Of a stretch of DNA of 64,000 nt, positions 38,253 through 47,305 are shown piece by piece. Origin of the DNA: Tenacibaculum finnmarkense genomovar ulcerans (GTDB lineage Bacteria > Bacteroidota > Bacteroidia > Flavobacteriales > Flavobacteriaceae). The stretch's first letter is position 1. Each line of letters begins with the position of its first letter. The notes beneath the pieces were generated by a model. It ran no database searches, was not told where the DNA came from, and was given only the letters and a program-made list of their open reading frames with translations. Made by a program: the position numbers and the translations under genes. The stretch is from positions 1-64,000 of the forward strand of contig NZ_OENE01000013.1 of assembly GCF_900239495.1 (NCBI RefSeq), written 5' to 3'.

Positions 38253-38495
38253 TGAATATCTGTATTTATTTTACCTCAAACCTACATATTTTTTCAGTTA
38301 AAACCAATAGTCATCTTGTAAAATAATAATAATAAAGTTAAAATAATACAAATGATGTCAATATAGTATTGGTTAACTTATTGACCGATGTACTTGTTTT
38401 AAAATAGATAACAATTGCATAAACTTTCCATAATAAAATTATTACATTTGGATTATTATATAACAGATTATATCACAAAAGATAAAAAAGATAAG

Positions 38496-39770
38496 ATGCA
38501 AAAAGATCATCAAATATTCGATTTAATTCAAGAAGAAAAAGAACGTCAACTAAATGGTTTAGAATTGATTGCTTCTGAAAACTTTGTAAGTGAACAAGTA
38601 ATGGAAGCGCAAGGTTCTATTTTAACTAATAAATATGCAGAAGGATATCCTGGTAAACGTTACTACGGAGGGTGCGAAGTGGTTGATATTATAGAGCAAA
38701 TTGCTATTGACAGAGCTAAAGAATTATTTGGCGCTGAATATGTAAATGTACAGCCACATTCAGGTTCACAAGCAAACACGGCTGTTTTTGCGGCATGTTT
38801 AAAGCCTGGAGATACTATTTTAGGTTTTGATTTATCGCACGGTGGGCATTTAACACACGGATCATCAGTAAATTTTTCTGGTAAATTATACAACCCTGTT
38901 TTTTATGGTGTTGATAAAGAAACTGGTAAAATTGATTACAAGCATTTAGAAGCACAAGCAAAAGAGCACAAGCCAAAATTAATTATCGCAGGAGCTTCGG
39001 CATATTCTCGTGATATGGATTTTGCTAAATTTAGAGAAATTGCAGATAGCGTTGGTGCTGTTTTAATGGCTGATATTTCTCATCCTGCAGGTTTAATTGC
39101 TAAAGGAATTTTATCTGACCCATTACCACATTGTCATATTGTTACCTCAACTACGCATAAAACCTTACGTGGACCACGTGGAGGAATTATTATGATTGGT
39201 AAAGATTTTGAAAATCCTTTTGGATTAAAATTAAAATCAGGGAAGTTAAAGAAAATGTCAACATTGATAAATTCTGCAGTTTTCCCAGGAAATCAAGGAG
39301 GACCTTTAGAGCACGTTATTGCAGCTAAAGCAGTGGCTTTTGGTGAGGCTTTAACTGATGAATTTTTAGAATATCAACTACAAGTAAAAGAAAATGCCAA
39401 AGCTATGGCAGCAGCTTTTGTAGCAAAAGGATATGATATTATTTCTGGAGGAACAGACAATCACATGATGTTGATTGATTTACGTAATAAAAACATTACA
39501 GGAAAAGATGCTGAAATCGCTTTAGGAAAAGCAGATATTACGGTAAACAAAAATATGGTTCCTTTTGATACAGAATCTCCTTTTGTAACTTCAGGAATTC
39601 GTATTGGAACACCTGCAATTACCACCCGTGGATTGCAAGAAGAAGATATGCAAGCTGTTGTTGATTTAATTGATGATGCTATTAAAAATGCTTCTGATGA
39701 AGATAAATTAGCGCAAATAGCTGAGCAAGTACAAGACTTAATGCAGCACCGTAGATTATTTATTATGTAA
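38496..39770 (+). CDS. glyA: Serine hydroxymethyltransferase
   Basis: A PLP enzyme interconverting serine and glycine with tetrahydrofolate, the main source of one-carbon units. About 424 residues from ATG 38496 ([18 protein letters not shown]). A longer frame back to 38415 is unlikely because a TACATTTG -7 promoter element (38443-38450) lies inside it. Signatures: [27 protein letters not shown], and the PLP lysine in [15 protein letters not shown]. It ends at a terminator and is monocistronic. Confidence 0.96.
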   Translation: MQKDHQIFDLIQEEKERQLNGLELIASENFVSEQVMEAQGSILTNKYAEGYPGKRYYGGCEVVDIIEQIAIDRAKELFGAEYVNVQPHSGSQANTAVFAACLKPGDTILGFDLSHGGHLTHGSSVNFSGKLYNPVFYGVDKETGKIDYKHLEAQAKEHKPKLIIAGASAYSRDMDFAKFREIADSVGAVLMADISHPAGLIAKGILSDPLPHCHIVTSTTHKTLRGPRGGIIMIGKDFENPFGLKLKSGKLKKMSTLINSAVFPGNQGGPLEHVIAAKAVAFGEALTDEFLEYQLQVKENAKAMAAAFVAKGYDIISGGTDNHMMLIDLRNKNITGKDAEIALGKADITVNKNMVPFDTESPFVTSGIRIGTPAITTRGLQEEDMQAVVDLIDDAIKNASDEDKLAQIAEQVQDLMQHRRLFIM

Positions 39771-39809
39771 TTATAATTATTTATCACACTAAATAATTAT
39801 ATATTCTAT

Positions 39810-39843
39810 AAAAAGCACCTTAATTAAATTGAGGTGCTTTTTT
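39810..39843 (+). terminator. glyA terminator
   Basis: AAAAAGCACCTTAATT and AATTGAGGTGCTTTTT form a stem with one mismatch and a T-run. Confidence 0.88.
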
Positions 39844-39921
39844 ACATTAATTTTGTTTCTGAATTTCAGCTAATAAAAACTAATAATAAAAATAACGCTA
39901 AAAATTTAAAATTTTATCAAT

Positions 39922-41163
39922 ATGAATGATATTTATGTAATAGCCACCGTACTAATTTTTTTATCCGCAGTATTCGGATATATCAATGTGCGGTTTTTAA
40001 AACTCCCAAATACGATTGGGTTAATGATTTTAACCATCTTATTCACCTTCGGTGTTCTTTTGTGGTCTAATATAGATCCGACATTATTAAACTTCGAGAA
40101 ATCCATTATTTCAAAAATAGATTTCAAAACCTTGCTTTTAGATGAAATGCTAAGTTTCTTACTTTTCGCAGGAGCATTACACACCAATTTTGATCAACTT
40201 AAAATACAACGAAGACCCATTTTATTGTTCTCAACATTAGGAGTTTTAACATCGACGTTTTTAGTAGGTATCGCCATGTATTTTGGTTTACAACTGATCA
40301 GTTTAGAGGTTAGTTTTATCAATTGTTTGTTATTCGGAGCATTAATTTCACCAACCGATCCGATTGCGGTTTTAGGAATCTTAAAAAAAGCAGGAGTTCC
40401 TAAAAAATTAGAAACAAAAATTGTTGGCGAGTCTTTATTTAATGATGGTGTAGGTGTTGTTATCTTTTTAACAATCTTTAAAATTGCCGAATCAGGAACC
40501 GCAAATGTAAGTGCATTAGATGTAGCGCAACTTTTCGGACAGGAAGTAATAGGAGGTATTGGAATTGGGCTTATTTTAGGTTGGGTTACTTACCAATTAT
40601 TAAAATCTATTGATGATTTTGATATTGAAGTAATTATCACCTTAGCTACTGTAATGGGCGGAACTGTTTTATGTCATAAATTTCATTTATCAGCGCCTTT
40701 GGCAATGGTAACTGCGGGTTTAATTGTAGGAAACGACACGGTAAGAGCACATTCAATGTCGGAAACTACCGAGAAATATGTTGATAAATTCTGGGAATTA
40801 ATAGATATTTTATTAAACGCTATTTTATTTGTATTGATAGGAATGGAAATGTTAGTTTTAGCCATAGAAGGAAAGTTCGTATTGGCTGGTTTATTAGCAA
40901 TTCCTATTTGCTTGATATGCCGTTATGCGTCGTTATTTTTACCGATAAAAATATTCGAAAAGAAATTAGATTTCGTTAAAAACACCGATGTTATTATGAC
41001 TTGGGGAGGTTTGCGAGGAGGAATTTCAATCGCTTTAGCTTTAGGATTATCTGCAAGTATGGAAAGAGAATTATTTTTAGTAATTACTTACATTGTGGTG
41101 GTTTTTTCAATAATCGCACAGGGTTTAACCGTAGATAAATTAGTGAAGCGATTGAAGGAGTAG
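39922..41163 (+). CDS. Cation:proton antiporter, CPA1/NhaP type
   Basis: 413 residues, about twelve transmembrane helices. It carries the CPA1 hallmarks LFGALISPTDPIAVLGILKK (about 130-149; ND-type pair region) and KIVGESLFNDGVGVVIFLTI (ND at about 170-171), plus TWGGLRGGISIALALGL near the C-terminus. It exchanges Na+ (or K+) for protons for pH and salt homeostasis. There is no C-terminal cytoplasmic TrkA/cNMP domain. Monocistronic, with a terminator shared with the reverse transcriptase gene. Confidence 0.92.
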   Translation: MNDIYVIATVLIFLSAVFGYINVRFLKLPNTIGLMILTILFTFGVLLWSNIDPTLLNFEKSIISKIDFKTLLLDEMLSFLLFAGALHTNFDQLKIQRRPILLFSTLGVLTSTFLVGIAMYFGLQLISLEVSFINCLLFGALISPTDPIAVLGILKKAGVPKKLETKIVGESLFNDGVGVVIFLTIFKIAESGTANVSALDVAQLFGQEVIGGIGIGLILGWVTYQLLKSIDDFDIEVIITLATVMGGTVLCHKFHLSAPLAMVTAGLIVGNDTVRAHSMSETTEKYVDKFWELIDILLNAILFVLIGMEMLVLAIEGKFVLAGLLAIPICLICRYASLFLPIKIFEKKLDFVKNTDVIMTWGGLRGGISIALALGLSASMERELFLVITYIVVVFSIIAQGLTVDKLVKRLKE

Positions 41164-41182
41164 ATTTAATACGTTTTAAATT

Positions 41183-41221
41183 TAAAAAAAACCTCAGCTT
41201 TATTCAAGTTGAGGTTTTTTT
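41183..41221. terminator. Bidirectional terminator between antiporter and RT genes
   Basis: AAAAAACCTCAGCTT and AAGTTGAGGTTTTTT form a stem with one mismatch. It slightly overlaps the 3' end of the minus-strand RT gene. Confidence 0.88.
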
Positions 41222-42706
41222 ATTTTTATAATCAATATTTGAAAAATCATATTTATGAATTGTTTTTTGCAATATTCTCCAATGATTACGTAGTTGCCGT
41301 TTTATTTCAGGCGCATTTAAATCATCCGAAGCTCTATATGCGTAGCGTAGGTAATTTCCTCGGAATTTTCTTTTTTTAATTCCAATTTCTCTAGATTTCA
41401 CACCTTTAAAACTATACAATCGATATAATTTTCGCTTAAACAAAGGCGCTTCATCTAACAATAATTTTTCTTTAAGATGTTCTACTCGTTTATGTTTTCT
41501 TTTTACGGTTTGTTTCATTTCTCGGTAAAACTGTGCTAAATTCTTCGATTTAAGTAGCGTTTGATAGCCATAAAACTCAAAACCCAAGTAATTTAAAGGA
41601 ATATTTTCTTTTAAATTATCTTGATGTATTTTAAAAGATTTAAGCCTGTTATTGTGTATTTTAAACAAAGTTATTTCTGTTTTTTCAGCTGAAATTGTCA
41701 AATCAATTTTTTGAACCTGGTAAATAATAAATTTTTGAACAAAATCGATGAGGTTTTCATCACACAACACAACAATGTCATCAGAATATCTTCTATAAAA
41801 AACATCATATTTAAGCGTTAATTCATTTATAATCGCTTCATCAAAAGGCAACATATACATATTGGCAAGTAAAGCACTTATCGGCAAACCCTGCGGAATA
41901 CCTATGGGTTCATTATTATTTTTATTCTTCTTTTGATTTTTATGGATAATAATATCGGAATCTAAAAGTCCGTGTATATTTTCAAAAAAAGTATTTTTTC
42001 CGCTTTTGCGATGTTTTGCTAATTCCTTTTCATCAAAATGATTATTCTTTGTTTTTAAATCGTTTAATTTCACGTAAGAAAACCGTGTCGTTGCTTTAAA
42101 AAGATTATAATGATTTTTAGGTAAAGTTTTACAACCAAGTGTTTTTGCCCAAATTAATTTTAATTTTTTATGATTTAAAGAAGGGAAGAAGTTTTCAATA
42201 TCTAAAACCAAGGCAACACAATTTTGACGCTTTTTAATTTCATCAAAAACATCTTTGGCAAAATGAACGTTATTTTTAAATTTTAATTTATCGTCGGTTT
42301 CAATTCGTCGATAAGCGGTTATTGCCTTAGAAAGTAATTCATTTTTTCTTAAATAAGCTTCATATTTTGGCGTAATTATTTTTTGAGTATAATACGAATA
42401 CACATGAGCGTCTATATGAGTTGCGTATAAAATTTCTCTAATTTTTGTATTAGAAATAATCTTACCGTTTTTTAACTTCTTGTGAGAACGCCTAATTTCA
42501 TTATTATTTTCATCACCAAAATTAGATTCTTTATATCTACGCTGTTTAATTTCTTTAAAAATCAATGGTAAAAAAGAGTGTTTTGCTACTTTTTGAGGAT
42601 TAGAAACATAGCTTTCCACTTTCTTTCTGACGGATAATGGCGTTTTATTCGAAAAATGCGGATATCCTCTGTCTTTAAACCAATCTTTTTGTTTTTTCTT
42701 ATCCAT
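41204..42706 (-). CDS. Stand-alone reverse transcriptase, candidate defence RT
   Basis: 500 residues. A complete RT palm: motif A VALVLDIENFFPSL (first catalytic Asp169), GIPQGLPIS (269-277), the YSDD catalytic box (307-310) in RRYSDDIVVL, then LNYLGFEF. The N-terminus (KDWFKDRGYPHFSNKTPL, then VAKHSFLPLIF) and the region YATHIDAHVYSYY are not those of group II intron RTs, and there is no maturase or HNH domain. No retron toxin neighbour is visible. It resembles the unknown-group (UG/DRT) RTs that act alone or with a non-coding RNA in phage defence, possibly near DRT2; class unproven. A 470-base structured non-coding region lies upstream. Confidence 0.82.
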   Translation of the reverse strand: MDKKKQKDWFKDRGYPHFSNKTPLSVRKKVESYVSNPQKVAKHSFLPLIFKEIKQRRYKESNFGDENNNEIRRSHKKLKNGKIISNTKIREILYATHIDAHVYSYYTQKIITPKYEAYLRKNELLSKAITAYRRIETDDKLKFKNNVHFAKDVFDEIKKRQNCVALVLDIENFFPSLNHKKLKLIWAKTLGCKTLPKNHYNLFKATTRFSYVKLNDLKTKNNHFDEKELAKHRKSGKNTFFENIHGLLDSDIIIHKNQKKNKNNNEPIGIPQGLPISALLANMYMLPFDEAIINELTLKYDVFYRRYSDDIVVLCDENLIDFVQKFIIYQVQKIDLTISAEKTEITLFKIHNNRLKSFKIHQDNLKENIPLNYLGFEFYGYQTLLKSKNLAQFYREMKQTVKRKHKRVEHLKEKLLLDEAPLFKRKLYRLYSFKGVKSREIGIKKRKFRGNYLRYAYRASDDLNAPEIKRQLRNHWRILQKTIHKYDFSNIDYKNKKTST

Positions 42707-42731
42707 AGAAATATAGCATTAAAATGAAGTA

Positions 42732-43138
42732 AAAGTAAAGGAAGTTCTCGCTCGGTATTTAAATTTAATAAACGTAACATCATTTTAAAATGATTGAGCT
42801 ATTAACCGTATTCACGATTCCCGATGCAATTGAACGTATCTTTAGAGGAGGCAATAATGCTTAGTAATCAACTCATAATTTATTTATATGGTAATTATCT
42901 TTTACATCAAGTTCCAAGTCAAGGAAGAAGTCAAAACAACTAAAATTAATTTATTTCGATTGTTGCATATTATATTAATATTATATGCGAGAATCGAAAA
43001 TAAATTCACTCTAACTAATTCACGTATGTATTATCCCTTTAATAAATCAATGAAAAAGGTCTGAATTAATTGAAATTAAAAATTTACAATGGCTCAAATA
43101 AATGTTTATTAATAATAACTAAAGAACTTCCTTACTTT
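42732..43138 (-). other. Structured non-coding leader upstream of the RT gene
   Basis: 473 bases separate the RT start from the divergent gene at 43180, with no convincing reading frame. Two inverted repeats organise it. An outer pair, AAAGTAAAGGAAGTTCT (42732-42748) and AGAACTTCCTTACTTT (43123-43138), encloses about 375 bases. An inner 59-base hairpin (42948-43006) has ~29-base arms differing at about four positions around AATTTATTTCGATT / AATCGAAAATAAATT. DRT2- and DRT9-type RTs use a ncRNA encoded just upstream; this is the right place and size, but transcription is not shown. Confidence 0.5.
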
Positions 43139-43179
43139 GATTGTAAATGTAAGATTTTTATTACTTTAGATGAAAAAAA

Positions 43180-43881
43180 ATGCAAGAGAAATCCAAAGAA
43201 AATAAACAGGAGAAAGAAATTGTTATTGGCGATATTGTAACTTTAAAAACACATCCGTTACTTTACGACTTTAAAATAAAAGGAGACGGGAAGTTAGTTC
43301 CGCCGTTTATGATTGTTAAAGAAATTTATATAGAAGATAAAAAAAAGAAAACTCATTCGGAGGAATTAGGGGAGCAAATAGCTGAAAGAATAAAATATAC
43401 TTGCGTTTTTTTTGATGATAATAAAACGGAATTTAAAGAAGCTATTTTATATGAATCTATGTTAGAAAAATATGATAAAATTCATATTGCTAAATTAGAA
43501 GGTGTAAAAAAAGGTGAAATGGTATTGAAAGATGTTAAGTGTAAATTATTAATTGAAGAAACAAGAAAATACGTTATTCCTGAATATAGTTATGGTAAAA
43601 ATGTGTTTTTCAGAACAAAAAAGTTTGAAATATTTAAAAAGAGTGACCCTGTTAAAATTCAAAAAAACACAGACACAGTTCAATATATAGCAAATGATTC
43701 TTCGCCTGATTTTATTCTATGTGGCATCAAAAAGAATGAAAACACTAGTGATTTTTATCAAAATGGCGATAAAAGAAAAATGGTTTCTGAAATTTTATAT
43801 AAAGTAAAGTGGTTTAATGCGAATCAAATGAAATTTAGTGATATCTATTTACCAAGAGAATGTTTTACCGATGTTCAATAA
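43180..43881 (+). CDS. Hypothetical protein, flavobacterial, function unknown
   Basis: 233 residues, soluble, charged, no signal peptide or membrane segment. The N-terminal part begins IVIGDIVTLKTHPLLYDFKI, a KOW/SH3-like opening (a short beta-barrel with a conserved GDxVxLKSHP word), followed by ERIKYTCVFFDDNKTEF. I have seen similar hypothetical proteins in flavobacteria but know no function. It is divergent from the RT gene with 473 bases between and so is not in the same transcript. The start ATG at 43180 follows a run of eight A; an overlapping ATG at 43170 is in another frame. A palindromic terminator follows. Confidence 0.7.
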   Translation: MQEKSKENKQEKEIVIGDIVTLKTHPLLYDFKIKGDGKLVPPFMIVKEIYIEDKKKKTHSEELGEQIAERIKYTCVFFDDNKTEFKEAILYESMLEKYDKIHIAKLEGVKKGEMVLKDVKCKLLIEETRKYVIPEYSYGKNVFFRTKKFEIFKKSDPVKIQKNTDTVQYIANDSSPDFILCGIKKNENTSDFYQNGDKRKMVSEILYKVKWFNANQMKFSDIYLPRECFTDVQ

Positions 43882-43885
43882 TCTG

Positions 43886-43915
43886 GTAGAGACGCGATTT
43901 ATCGCGTCTTTTTTT
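43886..43915 (+). terminator. Palindromic repeat acting as terminator
   Basis: GTAGAGACGCGAT-TTATCGCGTCT followed by TTTTTTTG: a perfect stem just past the stop of the gene at 43180. The same GAGACGCGATAAATCGCGTC word occurs at 44006 and 47204, so it doubles as a REP-like dispersed element. Confidence 0.8.
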
Positions 43916-44005
43916 GTGGTTATTTATATAATATTGATATCAGATTCGATATAAAAATTGATGATGATAAAATTATAATTGTGTTATATGTTGTATATAT
44001 TATGG

Positions 44006-44031
44006 GAGACGCGATAAATCGCGTCTGTACA
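44006..44031. repeat. REP-like GAGACGCGAT palindrome, copy 2
   Basis: GAGACGCGATAAATCGCGTC followed by TGTACA. The same core as the terminator at 43886 but with no T-run, in the gap before the acyltransferase gene. Confidence 0.8.
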
Positions 44032-44141
44032 CTACGCGCGGATATCAAACAACCCCGTGCAAAAGCAAAATGATGATAACCTATCTGTTTTGAAAAATAA
44101 AACCCTATTTTTGGCATCTATACTATTATATTTTACAAAAC

Positions 44142-44693
44142 ATGATATCAAAAATTATATTTACTAAAATTTTAGGCTGGAAATTTAACGGCGAATTCCC
44201 TAAAGAACTCAATAAATACGTGTTAATTGGCGCACCTCATACCAGTTGGCAAGATTTTATGGTTGGGTTGTTTTCAAAAAATATTACCCGTACAAAACTT
44301 AATTTCGCAGGTAAAAAATCATTATTTAAACCGCCTTTTGGCTTGTTTTTTAAAGCTCTTGGTGGAGTTCCTATCGATAGAAGCAAAAGCGCCAACGTGG
44401 TAGATGCTATTATTGATGTTTTTAATACAAAAGAAGAGTTCAGATTGGCAATATCGCCAGAAGGAACAAGGAAGTTTGTAGAAAAATGGAAAACAGGTTT
44501 TTATTATATCGCACAAGGGGCAAACGTGCCGATTGTAATGCTTGGTTTCGACTTTGAAAATAAGGAAGTAAAACTATCAAAACCTTTTTACACAACAGGC
44601 GATATAAAAGCCGATTTCGAGCATTTTTATCAATTTTATAAAAATATTAAAGGCGAAAACCCTGAATTATTTAATAATAAATCTTTTATATAA
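44142..44693 (+). CDS. 1-acyl-sn-glycerol-3-phosphate acyltransferase-like (PlsC family) protein
   Basis: 183 residues with the LPLAT catalytic box APHTSWQDFM (His33, Asp38, HxxxxD), the KLNFAGKKSLF region with an invariant Lys, GGVPIDRS (motif III-like) and SPEGTRK (motif with the Gly-Thr-Arg acyl-binding part). It is on the short side of the family (usually 230-270) and starts directly before the first motif, so it lacks the N-terminal membrane helix. It may acylate lysophosphatidate or another lysolipid. Transcribed with, or just upstream of, the helicase gene 80 bases downstream. Confidence 0.88.
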   Translation: MISKIIFTKILGWKFNGEFPKELNKYVLIGAPHTSWQDFMVGLFSKNITRTKLNFAGKKSLFKPPFGLFFKALGGVPIDRSKSANVVDAIIDVFNTKEEFRLAISPEGTRKFVEKWKTGFYYIAQGANVPIVMLGFDFENKEVKLSKPFYTTGDIKADFEHFYQFYKNIKGENPELFNNKSFI

Positions 44694-44773
44694 TTTCTGA
44701 TGCAAGAAAACTAGCATAAAAAGAAGTGTATTTGCTGTAAAGAGTGATTATCTTTGCAAAAAAATATATTTTT

Positions 44774-46105
44774 ATGCCAAAACAATTTTCAGATTTAGGA
44801 ATTAATGAACAATTACAACAGGGTTTAGTTGCTTTAAAAATTACGGTACCTACAGATGTACAAGAAAAAACAATCCCTGTTATTCTAAATCAAAAAGAAG
44901 ATGTTGTTGTTTTAGCAAAAACAGGAACAGGTAAAACTGCTGCTTTTGGACTGCCTTTATTGCAATCTATTGACACCGAAAACACCAACGTACAAACCTT
45001 AATTTTAGCACCTACAAGAGAGCTAGGACAGCAGATTCATGCAAATTTAGTCTCTTTTGCTACCAATATGCCTGAAATAAGCATCGCTTCTGTATGTGGA
45101 GGAATTCCTATAAAACCTCAAATGGAGCGTTTAAAAGAAACCACACATATTGTCGTGGCAACACCAGGGCGTTTGGTCGATTTAGTAAAGCGTGGTGCTA
45201 TCAATATTAAAGAAGTAAAATATTTTGTCTTAGATGAAGCTGATGAAATGGTAAGTGCCTTAAAAGAGGAGGTAGATACTATTATTAAAGGAATTCCAAA
45301 TGTAAAAAATAGAAGAACTTTATTATTTACAGCAACCATGTCGGGAGCTATAAAGCAGTTGGTTCAAAATTATATGTCTAAAAACGTTGTAAATATCCAG
45401 GCGGATATGACAACAGTTGGGCATCAAGGAATAGCGCATCAATATGTCGTTGTAAAGCCTATTGAAAAACTAGAGGTATTGCTTCATTTTTTAAATTCGA
45501 AAGAAGGACAGCGTGGTATTATTTTCTGTAAAACCAAGGCGGCTGTTAATAAATTAGCTAAAAACTTAGCGATTAATAAATTTTCGTCAGGGGCAATTCA
45601 CGGTAGCTTAACCCAAGGAATTCGTGATCGAATTATGGGGCAATTCAGAGAAGGCTATATTGATATTTTAGTCGCTACCGATTTAGCAGCGCGTGGTATT
45701 GATGTAAAAGAAGTTTCTTATGTAGTTAATTATCATTTACCAGATACCTATGAAGCGTATGTTCACCGAAGCGGAAGAACGGCAAGAGCAGGAGCAAAGG
45801 GGCTTTCTTTAACGGTTTTACAAGAAGATGAGGTAAAAGATATTGCTGATTTCGAAAAGGAATTAGGGATTGTTTTTAAGCCTTTTAAAAAGGCAGATGC
45901 GCAAAGTATTGAAGAAAATAATGGGTTAATTTGGGCGAAAAAAATATTTAAAACCAAACCAAACCGTAATGTTTCTGAAGATTTTAAATCAAAGGTAAAA
46001 ACAATTTTTCATCATTTAACAAAAGAAGAGTTGGTGGATAAAATTTTAGCAAATTACTTAGCAGAATCGAATACTGTAACTCCAAAAAAGGAGACTAAAA
46101 AATAA
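44774..46105 (+). CDS. DEAD-box ATP-dependent RNA helicase
   Basis: About 443 residues from ATG 44774 (MPKQFSDLGINEQLQQGLVA). A TATCTTTG promoter element (44749-44756) places the transcript start downstream of any earlier ATG. Q motif (FSDLGINEQLQQGL), Walker A AKTGTGKTAAFGLP, DEAD (VLDEADEMV), SAT (LLFTATMSG), and helicase-C motifs ATDLAARGID and HRSGRTARAG are intact. The short, basic C-terminus lacks the DbpA RNA-binding domain, so RhlE/CshA-like. Position directly before a cold-shock gene suggests a role in RNA unfolding at low temperature; that is inference. Confidence 0.93.
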   Translation: MPKQFSDLGINEQLQQGLVALKITVPTDVQEKTIPVILNQKEDVVVLAKTGTGKTAAFGLPLLQSIDTENTNVQTLILAPTRELGQQIHANLVSFATNMPEISIASVCGGIPIKPQMERLKETTHIVVATPGRLVDLVKRGAINIKEVKYFVLDEADEMVSALKEEVDTIIKGIPNVKNRRTLLFTATMSGAIKQLVQNYMSKNVVNIQADMTTVGHQGIAHQYVVVKPIEKLEVLLHFLNSKEGQRGIIFCKTKAAVNKLAKNLAINKFSSGAIHGSLTQGIRDRIMGQFREGYIDILVATDLAARGIDVKEVSYVVNYHLPDTYEAYVHRSGRTARAGAKGLSLTVLQEDEVKDIADFEKELGIVFKPFKKADAQSIEENNGLIWAKKIFKTKPNRNVSEDFKSKVKTIFHHLTKEELVDKILANYLAESNTVTPKKETKK

Positions 46106-46191
46106 ATGAACAAATATGTGTTATATGTGAAAATATGGTAGCATCTTTGCAAACAGACAAGTAAGTTTATAAATTATTTAATTACATTACA

Positions 46192-46383
46192 ATGAATAAA
46201 GGAATAGTAAAATTTTTCAACGATACAAAAGGATTTGGATTTATTACAGAAGAAGGAGTTGAAAAAGACCATTTTGTACACATTTCAGGATTAATCGATG
46301 AGATTAGAGAAGGTGACCAAGTTGAATTTGACTTAGAAGAAGGTAACAAAGGACCAAATGCAGTGAACGTAAAAGTGATCTAA
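46192..46383 (+). CDS. Cold-shock protein, CspA family (copy 1)
   Basis: 63 residues, a single five-stranded cold-shock OB-fold with RNP1 KGFGFITE and RNP2 HFVHISG. Binds single-stranded RNA/DNA as an RNA chaperone. Nearly identical to the proteins at 48911 (differing only at the first residues and one Asn/Lys) and 60859 (Ile/Val and Gln/Glu changes). A promoter-like GCATCTTTG is about 50 bases upstream. It follows the DEAD-box helicase gene by 86 bases and ends at its own terminator. Confidence 0.95.
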   Translation: MNKGIVKFFNDTKGFGFITEEGVEKDHFVHISGLIDEIREGDQVEFDLEEGNKGPNAVNVKVI

Positions 46384-46402
46384 AAAATATATTTACCATT
46401 TT

Positions 46403-46432
46403 AAAGTCCATCGTCTTTGATGGACTTTTTTA
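46403..46432 (+). terminator. Terminator of cold-shock gene copy 1
   Basis: AAAGTCCATC-GTCTTT-GATGGACTTT is a perfect stem followed by TTT. Confidence 0.9.
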
Positions 46433-46631
46433 TTTCCTTTTTTAAGGAAAATTATTTATTTTATTCCGTTAATAATCAGTCAAAGTACGGATTTTATAAA
46501 AATAAATGATAAAAATCACAAAAATTAACACAATTTAGGGTATATTGGGGCAATTGTGATGATTCCCTTAAAAAAGGGTTTTCATATATTATTCTAATTA
46601 AAACTAGTAGTATAATTCTATATTAAATATT

Positions 46632-47096
46632 ATGGCAAAATCTCAGCAATCATTTAACAAGAATGAAAAAGAGAAAAAGCGTTTGAAAAAGCGTGAAGAT
46701 AAAAGAAAAAAAATGGAAGCTCGTAAGGCAGACATTAGAGAAAATGGTTCAACAGGAATTGAATTTGCATATACAGATGCTTATGGGAATTTATCTTCAA
46801 CACCTCCTGATCCAGAACAACAAAAACTGGTTATTAACGCAGAAGACATTCAAGTTAGCGTTCCTAAAACTTTAGAAGGCGATAAAGAAGCGTTTGATCC
46901 TATTAGAAAGGGAACAGTTTCGTTTTTTGATTCATCTAAAGGATTTGGTTTTATTATCGATTCAGCAGATCAAGAAAAATATTTTACACACGTAAGTGGT
47001 ATTATTGACCAAATTTCTGAAAATGACAAAGTAAGTTTCGAACTTGAAAAAGGGATGAAAGGGATGAACGCAGTAAAAGTAACTTTAGTTAAATAA
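46632..47096 (+). CDS. Cold-shock-domain protein with basic N-terminal extension
   Basis: 154 residues. The N-terminal third (1-35) is highly basic and helical (KNEKEKKRLKKREDKRKKME), followed by a linker (36-85) and a C-terminal cold-shock domain (about 88-154) with RNP1 SKGFGFII and RNP2 EKYFTHVSG. It probably binds RNA through both parts. This extended type is common in flavobacteria. It is separated from the neighbouring small cold-shock gene by a terminator. Confidence 0.9.
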   Translation: MAKSQQSFNKNEKEKKRLKKREDKRKKMEARKADIRENGSTGIEFAYTDAYGNLSSTPPDPEQQKLVINAEDIQVSVPKTLEGDKEAFDPIRKGTVSFFDSSKGFGFIIDSADQEKYFTHVSGIIDQISENDKVSFELEKGMKGMNAVKVTLVK

Positions 47097-47119
47097 TTTT
47101 ACATTACCGCTTTCAAATT

Positions 47120-47159
47120 AAAAGAGATTGACCTTATAAGAAGGTTAATCTCTTTTTTT
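47120..47159 (+). terminator. Terminator of the extended cold-shock gene
   Basis: AAAGAGATTGACCTT and AAGGTTAATCTCTTT form a stem with a single mismatch and a T-run. Confidence 0.88.
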
Positions 47160-47203
47160 GTTTTAGTGTTTTACATGCGTGTGAAAATATTTAGATTAGA
47201 TGC

Positions 47204-47229
47204 GAGACGAGATAAATCGCGCCTGTACC
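47204..47229. repeat. REP-like GAGACGAGAT palindrome, copy 3
   Basis: GAGACGAGATAAATCGCGCC then TGTACC: a copy of the element at 44006 with two changes that break one base pair each side. Confidence 0.65.
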
Positions 47230-47305
47230 TATTAAAACTATTAAAATAAAAAGCAGTAATTTCGCGCCCGAATATAAATTTAAAAAAATAAAAAAGTAGT
47301 TTGAT

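Noticed and set aside
41204..42706. Retron or group II intron RT
   Set aside because: No maturase X/HNH domain, no intron boundaries, no msr-msd arrangement or toxin partner recognised.
42586..42783. A minus-strand frame (MMLRLLNLNTERELPLLLLH start) overlapping the RT start
   Set aside because: It overlaps the first 120 bases of the RT gene out of frame, has no family and no promoter; most likely a chance frame.
42790..42864. A 24-codon plus-strand frame ending FRGGNNA in the RT leader
   Set aside because: Short, unsupported by any neighbour or recognised family; could be a gene-end relic, but evidence is too thin to annotate.
43920..44117. A minus-strand frame before the acyltransferase
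   Set aside because: Spans the REP-like palindrome, no family, no start context.
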